A DNA stretch of 64,000 bases from Acidimicrobiales bacterium (GTDB lineage: Bacteria > Actinomycetota > Acidimicrobiia > Acidimicrobiales > RAAP-2), in contig JANXWA010000003.1 in assembly GCA_025351385.1 (NCBI GenBank), positions 1-64,000 of the forward strand, written 5' to 3'. Below the pieces are notes generated by a model, which was not told where the DNA came from, ran no database searches, and saw only the letters and a list, made by a program, of their open reading frames with translations. A program made the position numbers and the translations under genes. Each line of letters starts with the position of its first letter. The first letter of the stretch is position 1. Of this stretch, positions 18,101 through 26,619 are shown piece after piece.

Positions 18101-18722
18101 AGGCGAGCAGGAAGGTCCGAAAGTCCAGGGTGTCGGCGTCACGGATGACGGGCACCAGGAGGTTGCGAGTGCCGTCGGGGCGCTCGACGTCGACCGCGAG
18201 TCCGAGGCCCACGTGCTCGTGGCGACGAACGCCAGGAGTCCCCTTCACGTCGACGGCCTCGACGAATGTGGCGTTCATCGCCGGGATCTCACCCAGTCCT
18301 TTCAGGATGGCGAACGCGATGAAGTGAGTGAAGGAGACCTTCGCCCCGCTCGATCGGGCCAACGACTCGTTCATGGCCGCACGGTTGATCTCCAGCAGCC
18401 GGGCCGACACGGTGCGCACGCTCGTGGCCGTCGGCACGGCGAGGCTGGCGTTCATGTTGGCGACGATCCGCGCCGCGGCACCCTTCAAGGGCGTCGCTTC
18501 GCCGTCCATCGGCGTCGTCGGCGCCGCGGCGATCGTCGTCACCGAGGTGGCGACGATCGGCACGGTGGAGCGCTGGTAGTCGGCGAAGAACTCGCGCCAA
18601 CTCTCGGCGACGGAGTCGGGATCGGCGAGGAAGCGGTCGTACATGTCGTCCACGAGCCACGCGTTGGGTCCGAACGACCCCTTGGTGGAGCGAGACGACG
18701 AAGGGTCGAGGGGCGTAGTCAC
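15126..18722 (-). CDS. kgd: multifunctional 2-oxoglutarate enzyme (E2-E1 fusion)
   Basis: 1198 aa, the actinobacterial fusion (about 1230 aa in mycobacteria) of an E2-type succinyltransferase core with the TPP-dependent E1 of 2-oxoglutarate dehydrogenase. Order: short N-terminal segment (FGPNAWLVDDMYDRFL), low-complexity linker, acyltransferase core (MNASLAVPTATSVRT to TSTYDHRIIQGAESG, about 90-320), then the E1 part with MAHRGRLNVLANVVGKS, GDAAFAGQGVV with NNQVGFTT (TPP binding), and a transketolase-like C-terminus. It feeds the TCA cycle with succinyl-CoA or succinic semialdehyde. There is no lipoyl domain; lipoylated E2 would be elsewhere. GTG start at 18722 with TAGGCT 6 nt upstream. First gene of a four-gene overlapping operon. 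Confidence 0.96.
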   Translation of the reverse strand: MTTPLDPSSSRSTKGSFGPNAWLVDDMYDRFLADPDSVAESWREFFADYQRSTVPIVATSVTTIAAAPTTPMDGEATPLKGAAARIVANMNASLAVPTATSVRTVSARLLEINRAAMNESLARSSGAKVSFTHFIAFAILKGLGEIPAMNATFVEAVDVKGTPGVRRHEHVGLGLAVDVERPDGTRNLLVPVIRDADTLDFRTFLLAYEDLVRKVHHASFGADDFVGATVSLTNPGTLGTVQSVPRLMPGQGAIFGVGSLNWPAGFEAADPRALAELGVGKVMTLTSTYDHRIIQGAESGLFLKYVAECLTGEHDFYDEAFASLGIPYEPARWAKDRNPPVGEGDAERTLKQIRVQELINMYRVRGHLNAHLDPLHSEPPALHAELDLANYGLTIWDLQRTFVVDGLAGRSEATLEEILAILREAYCRTIGIEYGHIMDPAQKRWIQERVEGVSPVVSVEEQHRVLEALNEAEVFERFLHSRYVGQKRFGLEGGESTIVALQTILDVAADQGTREAVIGMAHRGRLNVLANVVGKSYSEIFSEFEGNLDPESVQGSGDVKYHKGARGAFKNPRGATIEVSMASNPSHLEAVSPVVEGIVRAKQDLVLRPSAVTTVHQAEGHYPYLAILIHGDAAFAGQGVVAETLNMSQLSGYHVGGAIHLVINNQVGFTTAPDSARSSFYPTDVAKMIQAPIFHVNGDDPEACARATRLAYDYRETFHRDVVVDIVCYRRFGHNEGDDPSYTQPQMYKIIDQMRSVRKIYTETLVRRGDLSIEQAEEALNDFNARLQSVLDEVRTVPVPELDGVPVAEVPVDGPAPPTGVERGDLLKIAAATVTAPAGFTIHPKLERQFAQRVALLESGEVDWALGEALAIGSLVTEGVNVRLTGQDSRRGTFSQRHAALIDYVDGTQFVPLASMGADGFFTVRDSFLSEYAALGFEYGYSVEALRSLVMWEAQFGDFMNGAEIIIDNFLVAAEDKWGQLAGLVMLLPHGYEGQGPEHSSGRIERFLSLCARNNMRVAQPTTSAQYFHLLRSQVVRDHPTPLIVFTPKSMLRAVATRSPLAAFEGGSFQTVLNDRVDVTSVTRAVLATGKVAHEAIAKRDEAGALTVAVIRVEQLYPWPGENLAAVLADYPRLDEIVWLQEEPENMGAWPFVHRQMHDQFRGAKVRHVARAESASPATGSGLVHAAEQADLLDRAVL

Positions 18723-18728
18723 GCCACC

Positions 18729-18734
18729 AGCCTA
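18729..18734 (-). promoter_or_regulatory. -10 element of the kgd operon (leaderless)
   Basis: TAGGCT on the minus strand, 6 nt before GTG 18722. A weak TTCGAC lies 17 bp further upstream and could serve as -35. Confidence 0.55.
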
Positions 18735-18780
18735 GGGGTCGTCCCGAGACGGTCGAAGGTTCGAGTCGGACTCCAACCGG

Positions 18781-18786
18781 TAGGTT
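18781..18786 (+). promoter_or_regulatory. -10 element of the 18793 hydrolase (leaderless)
   Basis: TAGGTT, 6 nt before GTG 18793. It is back to back with the kgd promoter in a 70-bp divergent gap. Confidence 0.5.
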
Positions 18787-18792
18787 TTCGTT

Positions 18793-19605
18793 GTGAGCAC
18801 CGCGTCGACCCCCCCACTCGGCCTCCACTCCGTCGCCTCGACCCCGGTGCCCGGTCTGGCCATGGCCGAACGTCGCGTCGAGAGGCCCGAGGCCACGATC
18901 GTCTGCGTCCACGGCGGACTCGACCGGGGCGGATCCTTCGCGCGACTCGCGAGGCGGATGGAGAGTTTCGATCTGGTGGCCTACGACCGACGCGGCTACC
19001 AGAGCTCGCGCCTGCTCCAGCCAATGAGCCTTGAGTTGCACGTCGCGGACCTGCTCGCCGTCGCCCGACGTGAAGCACAAAGCTCTCCCGTCATCCTGCT
19101 CGGACACAGCTACGGCGGCGTCATCGCACTCGGAGCCGCGCTGGCCGAACCGTCGCTAACGTCCGCCGTCATCGTCTACGAGACGCCCCTGCCGTGGATC
19201 CTTCACCGCGTCAGCTCACGCCCCCGACTCACCGACGACCCGCGCGCCGAGGCCGAGCGGTTCTTTCGCCGCATCGTCTCGAACGGCGCCTGGGAGCGTC
19301 TCAGCGACACCGAGCGCGAGTCGCGTCTCGCCGACGGCCCCGCGTTGTTGGGCGACCTCACCAGTCTGCACTCCGGCCAACAGCCCTACGACCTCGCGCA
19401 GCTGAAGGTCCCGACTCTCTACGTCTACGGCGACGGCGTCATCCGCGACTACTACCGCCAGCTCTGCGTCGAGCTGAAGAAGGTCAATCCCGCCATTGGC
19501 TGTCGCGAACTCGACGACGCCGCGCACGGCGCCCACCTCTCGAGGCCCGACCAACTCGCCGCGATGATCGCCGAGGAGTGGGAGCGCGTGTGCACGTCGG
19601 TGTAA
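18793..19605 (+). CDS. alpha/beta hydrolase
   Basis: 270 aa. HGGLDRGGSF oxyanion loop, YDRRGYQSS, nucleophile elbow LLGHSYGG with Ser near residue 104, Asp in YVYGDGVI and His in DAAHGAHLS near the end complete the triad. No signal peptide, so cytosolic. GTG start fixed by the TAGGTT box 6 nt upstream. Overlaps the next gene by 16 bp. Enzyme class (esterase, lactonase, thioesterase) cannot be decided. Confidence 0.86.
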   Translation: MSTASTPPLGLHSVASTPVPGLAMAERRVERPEATIVCVHGGLDRGGSFARLARRMESFDLVAYDRRGYQSSRLLQPMSLELHVADLLAVARREAQSSPVILLGHSYGGVIALGAALAEPSLTSAVIVYETPLPWILHRVSSRPRLTDDPRAEAERFFRRIVSNGAWERLSDTERESRLADGPALLGDLTSLHSGQQPYDLAQLKVPTLYVYGDGVIRDYYRQLCVELKKVNPAIGCRELDDAAHGAHLSRPDQLAAMIAEEWERVCTSV

Positions 19606-20501
19606 CGGGTGCGTCGGGCCTGATCGGATCGGCCCTCGTCGAAGCGCTGCTCGAGCGAGGCGACGACGTCGTGCGATTCGTGCGCCCGACGTCGGACACG
19701 GTGCGCGACGGCGCCATCCGATGGGACCCGTCCAGGGGCGACGTTGACGACGGTGACCTGCGACGGGTCGGCGGCCTCGACGCCGTGGTGCATCTCGCGG
19801 GCGCCGGCGTCGGCGATCGCCGGTGGACCTCGGCGCGCAAACTCGAGGTCCTTTCGTCGCGCGTCCAATCGACCACGCTGCTCGTGCGAACCCTCGCCGG
19901 GCTGCCCGGTGGCGTAGGCGTGCTGGCCAGCGGTTCGGCGATCGGCTACTACGGCTCTCGGGGTGCCGAGACGCTCGATGAGTCAACGTCAAGTGGACAC
20001 GACTTCCTCGCCGACGTCTGCGTGCGCTGGGAGCAGGCGGCGTCGGTGCTCGCTTGCAGTGGCGCGGCGGTGTCGCTCCTGCGAACGGGTATCGTGATGA
20101 GCGCCTCGGGTGGGGCGTTGGCGCGCCAGCTCCCGCTCTTTCGCCTCGGGCTGGGGGGCCGGCTCTCGTCGGGCCAACAGTGGTTCAGCCCCATCTCCTT
20201 GCGCGATCAGATCCGAGCGATTCTCTGGGTCGTCGACCACCGGATCGTCGGACCCGTCAACCTCGCGAGTCCTCGACCGCTGACCAACCTGGAGTTCACT
20301 CGCGAGTTGGCCCGCCAACTGCACCGTCCGGCAGTCGCGACGGTACCGTTGTTCGCCCTTCGCGCGGCCCTCGGACGTGAGCTCGCCGACGTGGCGGTCC
20401 TCGCCAGTCAACGGGTCCGCCCCGGGGTCCTGCTCGACGGCGGATTCGCCTTCGACCACCCCGACACGGCCGCGATCCTCGAGTGGGCGCTGCGCCACTG
20501 A
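19590..20501 (+). CDS. TIGR01777-family NAD-dependent epimerase-like protein
   Basis: 303-aa atypical SDR. The N-terminal dinucleotide motif VTGASGLIGSALVEAL (about 5-20), VHLAGAGVGDRRW and GSAIGYYGSRG are hallmarks of the TIGR01777 family (YfcH/SulA-like), and a C-terminal DUF1731-like tail (QRVRPGVLLDGGFAF) is present. The reaction of this family is not established. Start is the GTG at 19590, whose frame lies 16 bp inside the preceding hydrolase gene, so expression is coupled. The longer reading back to 19194 is a shadow of the hydrolase gene. Confidence 0.88.
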   Translation: MHVGVTGASGLIGSALVEALLERGDDVVRFVRPTSDTVRDGAIRWDPSRGDVDDGDLRRVGGLDAVVHLAGAGVGDRRWTSARKLEVLSSRVQSTTLLVRTLAGLPGGVGVLASGSAIGYYGSRGAETLDESTSSGHDFLADVCVRWEQAASVLACSGAAVSLLRTGIVMSASGGALARQLPLFRLGLGGRLSSGQQWFSPISLRDQIRAILWVVDHRIVGPVNLASPRPLTNLEFTRELARQLHRPAVATVPLFALRAALGRELADVAVLASQRVRPGVLLDGGFAFDHPDTAAILEWALRH

Positions 20502-20667
20502 CGAAGGCGCTAGGGCCGCCCTCTCGAGCGCGGCCACCCGCCCTGAAGTCTCTCAACCGTGGAAACGTCGTAGTTTGACAAGTAGCCCTTGCGGTCGCTC
20601 GAGCGACATTCGTGGGGGCGTTCGACTCAATTGTGCCCACTGCGGTGGCACGGGAAAGCACCACACG

Positions 20668-22479
20668 ATGCACTTTGGACGCAAGTTCCGCCAGGTAGTG
20701 ACAGTGGGCGCGGTGGCCAGCGCTCTGGCGATGGGCCTCGTCACGACCTCGGTGGGCGCCAGCGCGCGGACCGGCACCATCACGTTCGCCGAGGCCGCCG
20801 GCGCCAATCCCAACTACATTTTCCCGTACCTGAGCTGCGCCTACGCCTCGGTGAACAACATCAACCAGTTCCAGCAACTGATGTACCGGCCGCTCTACTG
20901 GCTGGGTCGCGGTGGCTCGAGCGCGTACGTGGAGTCGCTATCACCGGCCAAGACACCGGTCTTCAGCAATGCCAACAAGACGCTCACCATCTCCATGAAG
21001 GGCTGGAAGTTCGCCACTGGCCAGGTCGTCAACGCGCAGTCCGTGATGTTCTTCCTCAACATGTACAAGTCGGACCCCACGTCGTACTGCGGCTACAGCG
21101 GGGGCATCGGCATCCCGGACCAGGTGCGCAGCGTCTCAGCCCGAGGCAACGTCGTCACGATCAACTTCACGACCCCGATGAACCATGCCTGGATCCTCTA
21201 CAACTACCTCTCCGAGATCACGCCAATGCCCGACTCCTGGGACGTCACCGGACCCAACGCCCGGGGCGGCTGCGCCACTGGAGCGTTCGGGGCGGCACCG
21301 ACCAAGACCGCGTGCCTCGCGGTCGAGCACTATCTGAACAGCCTGTCCGTCAGGTCCAACACCTACGCCGGCGCCCTCTGGCAGGGCGGAGTCGACGGCC
21401 CCTGGCGTTTGACCTTCATCGACAATCTCGGCAACGTGACCTTCCAGCCCAATCCCCGCTACTCCGGTCCAAAGAAGGCCATGGTTCGGTGGGTGAAAGA
21501 GGTCGCCTTCACCACAACGAGCGCCGAGGAGAACCAGCTCCAGGTCGGCGCGATCGACCTGGGTTACGTGGACCCGGCGATCCTGCCCGCCCCGGCGCCC
21601 AAGCCCGGCGTCGCCGGACCCAATTGGGGGCAGCTGGCCAGCCGCTACCGCCTCTACTCGGGCTCCCAGTGGAACTTCAACTACGCGCCGTTCAATTTCA
21701 GCCCCGCCGACCCCAAGGCCGCGGCCATCGCCCAGCTCTACGTGCGCCAGGCGATCCAGATGGCCGTCGATCAGACGACCATCATCAAGAGCGCCTATAA
21801 GGGCTACGGCTTCCCGATCTACAGCCCACTGCCTCCCAACACTCCGTCCACCGTGAGCGCGAATGTTCCCAACCCCTATCCGTTCAACCTCACCACCGCG
21901 AAGGCACTCTTGACATCGCATGGTTGGACGGTGGTCAACGGCGTCCAGACCTGCACCACGCCCGGTACGGGTCCGGGCCAGTGCGGCTCGGGCATCGCCC
22001 AGGGCTACACGCTGAACCTGAAGATCGTCTGGGCGGGCGGTTCGGCCGCTCTCGACACCGCCTTCAACCTCGAGATCGCCAGCTGGGCCTCCATTGGCAT
22101 CCAGTTCACCCACGCCACCGACTCGTTCAACAACGTGATCACTGACTGCAGCGGCGCCTCGGGCTACGAGGTCTGCTCGCTCGGCGAGGGTTGGACCTAC
22201 GCGCCGAACTACCTGCCGTCGGGTGAGAGCCTGTTCGTGCCCAATGGCGCCTTCAACGTCGGCTCCTACAGTGACCCCAAGATGACGTCGCTCATCAACG
22301 CCTCGACCTACGGCACCGCCAAGCTGACGGAGTACGCCGCGTACGCGGCCCAGCAGCTGCCGGTGCTCTACCAGCCCCAGCAGGGCACCGCCATCGAGGT
22401 GACCAAGACCTTGAGAAGCACCATCGGATTCACTCCGAATCCGCTGGGCAACTTCATGCCCGAGTACTACCACTACTAG
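20668..22479 (+). CDS. peptide-type ABC transporter solute-binding protein (SBP1)
   Basis: 603-aa family 5 extracellular solute-binding protein. Sec signal peptide at residues 1-32 (Arg/Lys, hydrophobic AVASALAMGLVTT, then GASA cleavage site) without lipobox Cys. Typical motifs: QLMYRPLYW, MKGWKFATGQ, NAQSVMFFLN, YNYLSEITPMPD and VRQAIQMAVDQ. Eight Cys in the mature part occur at positions matching those of SBP3 at 28992, suggesting four conserved disulfides. The ATG at 20668 is chosen because it begins the signal peptide; the upstream reading to 20377 runs over the epimerase gene. The substrate is probably an oligopeptide or similar compound. No clear terminator follows. Confidence 0.9.
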   Translation: MHFGRKFRQVVTVGAVASALAMGLVTTSVGASARTGTITFAEAAGANPNYIFPYLSCAYASVNNINQFQQLMYRPLYWLGRGGSSAYVESLSPAKTPVFSNANKTLTISMKGWKFATGQVVNAQSVMFFLNMYKSDPTSYCGYSGGIGIPDQVRSVSARGNVVTINFTTPMNHAWILYNYLSEITPMPDSWDVTGPNARGGCATGAFGAAPTKTACLAVEHYLNSLSVRSNTYAGALWQGGVDGPWRLTFIDNLGNVTFQPNPRYSGPKKAMVRWVKEVAFTTTSAEENQLQVGAIDLGYVDPAILPAPAPKPGVAGPNWGQLASRYRLYSGSQWNFNYAPFNFSPADPKAAAIAQLYVRQAIQMAVDQTTIIKSAYKGYGFPIYSPLPPNTPSTVSANVPNPYPFNLTTAKALLTSHGWTVVNGVQTCTTPGTGPGQCGSGIAQGYTLNLKIVWAGGSAALDTAFNLEIASWASIGIQFTHATDSFNNVITDCSGASGYEVCSLGEGWTYAPNYLPSGESLFVPNGAFNVGSYSDPKMTSLINASTYGTAKLTEYAAYAAQQLPVLYQPQQGTAIEVTKTLRSTIGFTPNPLGNFMPEYYHY

Positions 22480-22834
22480 ACCGTCCAGTGAGGCGGTCCA
22501 TCGATAGGGCCACGTGACGGCGACTGGACGGCGCCAACGCGGCCGAGGGGCCTCCCGGCGGTCGGCCCCGAACACGACGCCGAACACCTCTCGATCCCCT
22601 CACAGAGCCCGCCGAGAGAACCTCCAGCCCTGACATGCGACCTCCTTCACCTTGGTGTTACCATTTCGTCACTAGGGGGAAAGGTCCAGCGGAGCAACGG
22701 GGCTCGGCTTACGGGGCGGCTTCAGACCGACACCAAAAGTTACAAAATGTGGTTGCATCAATTTTTTTTGCATTCAAGAAGTTAAGAAACCAGTAAGCGG
22801 ACATCTAGCGCAACTTAAGAAGGGGAAACAAACA
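22480..22834 (+). other. 355-bp leader/intergenic region before SBP2
   Basis: No gene seen. The first part holds a weak inverted repeat right after the SBP1 stop (GACCG at 22479-22483 with CGGTC at 22494-22498) that lacks a T-tract. The second part becomes AT-rich, with a run of eight T at 22762-22769, and ends with a strong purine-rich ribosome-binding site (AAGAAGGGG, 22817-22825) nine nt before ATG 22835. A promoter for SBP2 must lie here, but no convincing -35/-10 pair could be fixed. A structured RNA leader was looked for and not found. Confidence 0.4.
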
Positions 22835-24607
22835 ATGAGAATGAAGAAGAAATTCTGGAGTGCCAAGGCGCTGGCGGTCGTGGCGATGGTCATGTCGGTC
22901 AGTTCAATGGGGTTGATTTCAAGTTCATCGGCCACCACCAAGGGTGGTTCGATCTTCGTCGACCTGAACGAGACGCTTTCCGGCTTCAACGTCAATACCT
23001 CGGCATCCAACGAATTCGTGCTGGCCGAGATCATGCAGCTGGTGTGGCCGGGCACCTTCATTACCGACAACAAGCTGAACGTGTACGTCAACAAGGACCT
23101 CTTGAACAACGTCACGTCCAAGCTGAACGGTGCCGGTCAGCAGGTCGTGACCTACACCCTCAATCCGAAGGCATCCTGGAATGACGGCGTGCCGATCACC
23201 GCTGACGACTTCATCTACAACTGGCAGTCCCTGAGTGGTCAGACGAAGTACAAGGACAAGGGAAACAAGCCCTACGACGCCGCGGGCACGACCGGCTACA
23301 GCTCGATCCTGAGCGTGAAGGGCTCCAAGCCGGCGAACAAGGCCAAGTGTTCGACTGGTAAGTCCAGTCAGCGCAACGCGCACCTCTGCCCGAACGGCAA
23401 GGTCGTCACCGTGACGTTCGCCAAGGCCACGCCATTCGCTGACTGGCCGAGTCTCTTCGGCATAGTTGTTCCCGCCCACATGGCCCGCAAGGTCGGATTC
23501 AACACCGGATTCAACATCAACGGCGGCGGCGACGAGAAGAAGCTGCTGAGCGGCTCCTGGTACACCGTGACGAGCTACAACCAGTCCAATAACACGGTGA
23601 TCCTCGAGAAGAACCCGAAGTACTGGGGCCACCCGGGCAAGCTGGGCACCATCGTCTTCGCCGGTAGCACCGACGACTCGACGGGAATCGCGGGAATTCA
23701 GTCCGGCACGTTCAACGTGTTCGAGCCAATTTCCACCTCGTTGACGATGATCCAGCAGGCTCAAGCGGCATCCAGTCAGATCAAGTTCTCGGTCGTTCCT
23801 GGATTGCAGTTCGAGCACTTCGACTTCAACCAGGCCAACCCCTACCTCGCGAAGCTGGCCGTGCGCCAGGCGATCGCGTACGGGACCGACCGCCATGCGA
23901 TGATCGCGGCCACGGTGGGACAGGCCGCTCCGTCGACGAAGCCGTTGGACAACCACATCTACATGAACAACCAGCCTCAGTACGTCGCTAATGGCAGCGC
24001 TTACGACACCGTGAACGTCGCCAAGGCAAAGTCGCTACTCGAGGGCGCGGGCTTCACGATGGGACCGAACGGCTACTACCAGCCGAACTTCGGCCCGCAG
24101 TCGGGTCAGGACCTCACCCTCAGTCTCACGACGACAACGGGTAACGTGATTCGCTCGGCGACCCAGCAGGTGTTCCAGTCCCAGATGAAGGCGGTCGGCA
24201 TCAAGATCACGATCGTGAACCACCCGGCCGCGACGTTCTTCGGCTCGGACCTTCCGAACGGGAACTACGACATTGGTGAGTTCGCGTGGGTCGGTTCGCC
24301 GTTCGCTACGGGCAACAACAGCATCTACTGCTCGTACACGGACGCGACCAACTGCGCCTCCAACTGGACCCACTACGCCAACCCTGCGGTTGACGCGTTG
24401 TTGGCCAAGGGAGCCGCGGCCACCAGCCCGAAGGCAGAGGCCGCGTTCTACAACCAGGCGGACGCAGCAATGTGGGCCGACATGAACACGTTGCCTCTCT
24501 ACCAGAAGCCGATCATGACGGCGTGGTCCAACAACTATGCGAACATCCTGCCGAACCCCTCCAGTGCTGGGGCGACCTGGAACGCCTTCGCCTGGACCAA
24601 GAAGTAA
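22835..24607 (+). CDS. peptide-type ABC transporter solute-binding protein (SBP2)
   Basis: 590-aa family 5 solute-binding protein of a different subgroup from SBP1 and SBP3. N-terminal MRMKKKFW plus hydrophobic ALAVVAMVMSVSSMGLIS form a Sec signal peptide, again with no lipobox. Motifs: TYTLNPKASWNDGVPITADD, the family-5 signature, and AVRQAIAYGTDRHAM. Four Cys in two close pairs may form local disulfides. The base composition of the leader, the strong Shine-Dalgarno and the strong terminator behind it suggest a separately and highly expressed monocistron. It probably delivers ligand to the permeases encoded next. Confidence 0.92.
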   Translation: MRMKKKFWSAKALAVVAMVMSVSSMGLISSSSATTKGGSIFVDLNETLSGFNVNTSASNEFVLAEIMQLVWPGTFITDNKLNVYVNKDLLNNVTSKLNGAGQQVVTYTLNPKASWNDGVPITADDFIYNWQSLSGQTKYKDKGNKPYDAAGTTGYSSILSVKGSKPANKAKCSTGKSSQRNAHLCPNGKVVTVTFAKATPFADWPSLFGIVVPAHMARKVGFNTGFNINGGGDEKKLLSGSWYTVTSYNQSNNTVILEKNPKYWGHPGKLGTIVFAGSTDDSTGIAGIQSGTFNVFEPISTSLTMIQQAQAASSQIKFSVVPGLQFEHFDFNQANPYLAKLAVRQAIAYGTDRHAMIAATVGQAAPSTKPLDNHIYMNNQPQYVANGSAYDTVNVAKAKSLLEGAGFTMGPNGYYQPNFGPQSGQDLTLSLTTTTGNVIRSATQQVFQSQMKAVGIKITIVNHPAATFFGSDLPNGNYDIGEFAWVGSPFATGNNSIYCSYTDATNCASNWTHYANPAVDALLAKGAAATSPKAEAAFYNQADAAMWADMNTLPLYQKPIMTAWSNNYANILPNPSSAGATWNAFAWTKK

Positions 24608-24626
24608 TTCACTCGTAGATGTCCAC

Positions 24627-24671
24627 AAGGGAACGCGAGGACGGATGACAGTCCGTCCTCGCGTTCCTTTT
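24627..24671 (+). terminator. strong intrinsic terminator after SBP2
   Basis: A perfect 16-bp stem (left arm 24630-24645, right arm 24652-24667), extendable to 19 bp with A/G-T pairs, a 6-nt loop TGACAG and a TTTT tract at 24668-24671. It begins 20 bp after the SBP2 stop and separates it from the permease operon. Confidence 0.93.
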
Positions 24672-24688
24672 GGATAGCGCCACGGTCC

Positions 24689-24694
24689 TATACT
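24689..24694 (+). promoter_or_regulatory. -10 element of the first permease/ATPase operon
   Basis: TATACT, 9 nt before ATG 24704 and 17 bp after the terminator. It gives a leader of about 2 nt, so the operon restarts here. Confidence 0.5.
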
Positions 24695-24703
24695 CACCCA
24701 ACA

Positions 24704-25687
24704 ATGCTCTCCTACATCATTCGACGACTGTTCATCGGTGTCGGAGTCTTGCTCGTATCCTCCGTCCTGGTCTTCGTTCTGGTGGCCGAGTCGGGCGACC
24801 CGCTCGCCCTCTTGCGACAGAACCCTCTCACTCCCGCGGCGACGATCCACGCGCGCGCGGTGCAGTTGCACCTCTTCGATCCACTGTGGAAGCGGTACTG
24901 GATTTGGTTCTCGCACGTGCTGCGCGGTGACTTCGGAATGAACAACAACAACATCGCCGTCGGACGCCAGCTGCAGATCCACTCCATGGTCACCATGCGG
25001 ATGGTCATCCTGTCCACGGTCCTCGCGATCGTCCTGGCAATCTCGGTCGGGGTCATCGCGGCCCTTCGTCACGACACCGCCGTGGACCGCGCTACGTCGG
25101 TCGTCAACTTCATCTTCCTTTCGGTGCCGGTCTTCGTGATCGGCCTGGTCCTCAAGACATTCGTGGCCGTGCCCATCGACCAGCACTTCCACCGAGTGAT
25201 CTTGGCGACCGCGGGCGAACAGAACCCTTTGGTCACCGGCAACTTCTTTCAACGATTCCCGGACTACCTTTCGCACTCCCTGCTGCCCACGATGACTCTC
25301 GTCCTCGCCACGTACTCCTCGTGGGCGATCTACCAACGATCGACCGTGTTGGACGTCATGGACAGTGATTACGTACGACTGGCTCGGGCCAAGGGCATCT
25401 CGCCCCGTCGTGTTCTTCGCCGACATATCCTGCGCAACGCCCTTATTCCGGTGACTACCGTCATCGCCCTCGACTTTGCTGGCCTCTTGGGCGGCGCCGT
25501 GATCACCGAGACGGTGTACGGATGGAACGGGCTGGGACGGTTCTTCCTCGATGGGGTGAATGGACAAGATACGAACGTCGTCCTGGCGTATCTACTGCTG
25601 ACCGCGACCATCGTCATCGTGTTCAACCTCATCGCCGACATTCTCTACGGCATCCTCGACCCCCGAATTCGTTACGGGAAGAGCTGA
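24704..25687 (+). CDS. ABC transporter permease, DppB/OppB type
   Basis: 327-aa integral membrane protein with the DppB layout: a first helix at residues 5-27 (IIRRLFIGVGVLLVSSVLVF), a periplasmic-side loop, then five helices. The EAA-type cytoplasmic loop DYVRLARAKGISPRRVLRRHILRNAL contacts the ATPases, and the C-terminal ILDPRIRYG is typical. First gene of an operon with the DppC-, DppD- and DppF-like genes that follow with gaps of 8, 0 and -4 bp. Forms the pore with the product of 25696. Confidence 0.93.
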   Translation: MLSYIIRRLFIGVGVLLVSSVLVFVLVAESGDPLALLRQNPLTPAATIHARAVQLHLFDPLWKRYWIWFSHVLRGDFGMNNNNIAVGRQLQIHSMVTMRMVILSTVLAIVLAISVGVIAALRHDTAVDRATSVVNFIFLSVPVFVIGLVLKTFVAVPIDQHFHRVILATAGEQNPLVTGNFFQRFPDYLSHSLLPTMTLVLATYSSWAIYQRSTVLDVMDSDYVRLARAKGISPRRVLRRHILRNALIPVTTVIALDFAGLLGGAVITETVYGWNGLGRFFLDGVNGQDTNVVLAYLLLTATIVIVFNLIADILYGILDPRIRYGKS

Positions 25688-25695
25688 GGCCGACT

Positions 25696-26619
25696 ATGAC
25701 CAAACAAGCGTCTGAAGAGCCCCTGGCATCGCAGCACGACGTCGATGGAATGGAATTCGAGTCACGGGGCCAATGGGCCATGGTGGTGCGTCGCTTCGTC
25801 CATAACGGTCAAGCCATGACCGGTCTCGTGGCCTTCGCCCTGATGCTTCTCGTGTCGGGCGTGTACACCGCCTTGCACCCCAACCAGTACTCCGCGCTCT
25901 CCACCGCATTCAATCAGGGCCCTTCGGCGGCTCACATCTTCGGCACCAACGGCATCGGCATCGACATGCTGGCGCAGATCCTGAAGGGCGTACTCCAGGA
26001 CCTTCAGGTGGCCGTCCTCGTGGCGGCGATGTCGGTGGTCATTGGCACACTCGTCGGCGCCTTCGCTGGTTACTACGGGGGCAAGGTCGACAACGTCTTG
26101 ATGCGATTCGTCGACCTCGTGCTGGTGATCCCGGTCCTCGTCGTCTTGATCATGCTGGCCCACATCGTGGCCCAGCAGGCCAACAACTGGTTCTACCTGG
26201 CCATCATCATCGGATCGTTGTCATGGACGTACATTGCCCGTCTGGTTCGTGCCGAGTTCCTCTCGCTGCGCGAGCGTGACTTCGTCGAGGCCGCTCGAGC
26301 CCTGGGGGCGAGCGACTGGCGCATCATCTCTCGCCACATGATTCCCAACGCGGTCGGCCCGATAATCGTGAACGCCACCATCACGGTCGCCGGGGCGATC
26401 GTGCTCGAGTCGACGCTGTCGTATCTGGGTCTCGGAATCCAGCCACCTGCGGTGTCGCTGGGCCTCCTGATCGAACAGGGTCAATCCGCCGCGACGACCG
26501 AGTACTGGCTGTTCGTGTATCCAGCGGCCTTCCTGCTGATGCTCATCGTGTCGGTCTTTTTCATCGGCGACGGGCTACGCGCGGCGCTGGACCCGCGCAA
26601 GAATCGGGTTCGGTCCTAG
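25696..26619 (+). CDS. ABC transporter permease, DppC/OppC type
   Basis: 307-aa partner permease. A hydrophilic N-terminal tail of about 40 residues leads into the first helix (MTGLVAFALMLLVSGVYTAL), the GTNGIGIDMLAQ motif, helices from about residue 100 on, the EAA loop (RERDFVEAARALGASDWRII) and the SYLGLGIQPP signature. The ATG at 25696 follows the DppB-like stop by 8 bp. An alternative longer reading from 25522 runs into that gene and is rejected. Confidence 0.93.
   Translation: MTKQASEEPLASQHDVDGMEFESRGQWAMVVRRFVHNGQAMTGLVAFALMLLVSGVYTALHPNQYSALSTAFNQGPSAAHIFGTNGIGIDMLAQILKGVLQDLQVAVLVAAMSVVIGTLVGAFAGYYGGKVDNVLMRFVDLVLVIPVLVVLIMLAHIVAQQANNWFYLAIIIGSLSWTYIARLVRAEFLSLRERDFVEAARALGASDWRIISRHMIPNAVGPIIVNATITVAGAIVLESTLSYLGLGIQPPAVSLGLLIEQGQSAATTEYWLFVYPAAFLLMLIVSVFFIGDGLRAALDPRKNRVRS

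Noticed and set aside
22480-22834. Riboswitch or other structured RNA in the long SBP2 leader
   Set aside because: GC-rich segment around 22680-22735 can form weak stems, but none matches a riboswitch class I know and no terminator or anti-terminator pair is seen.
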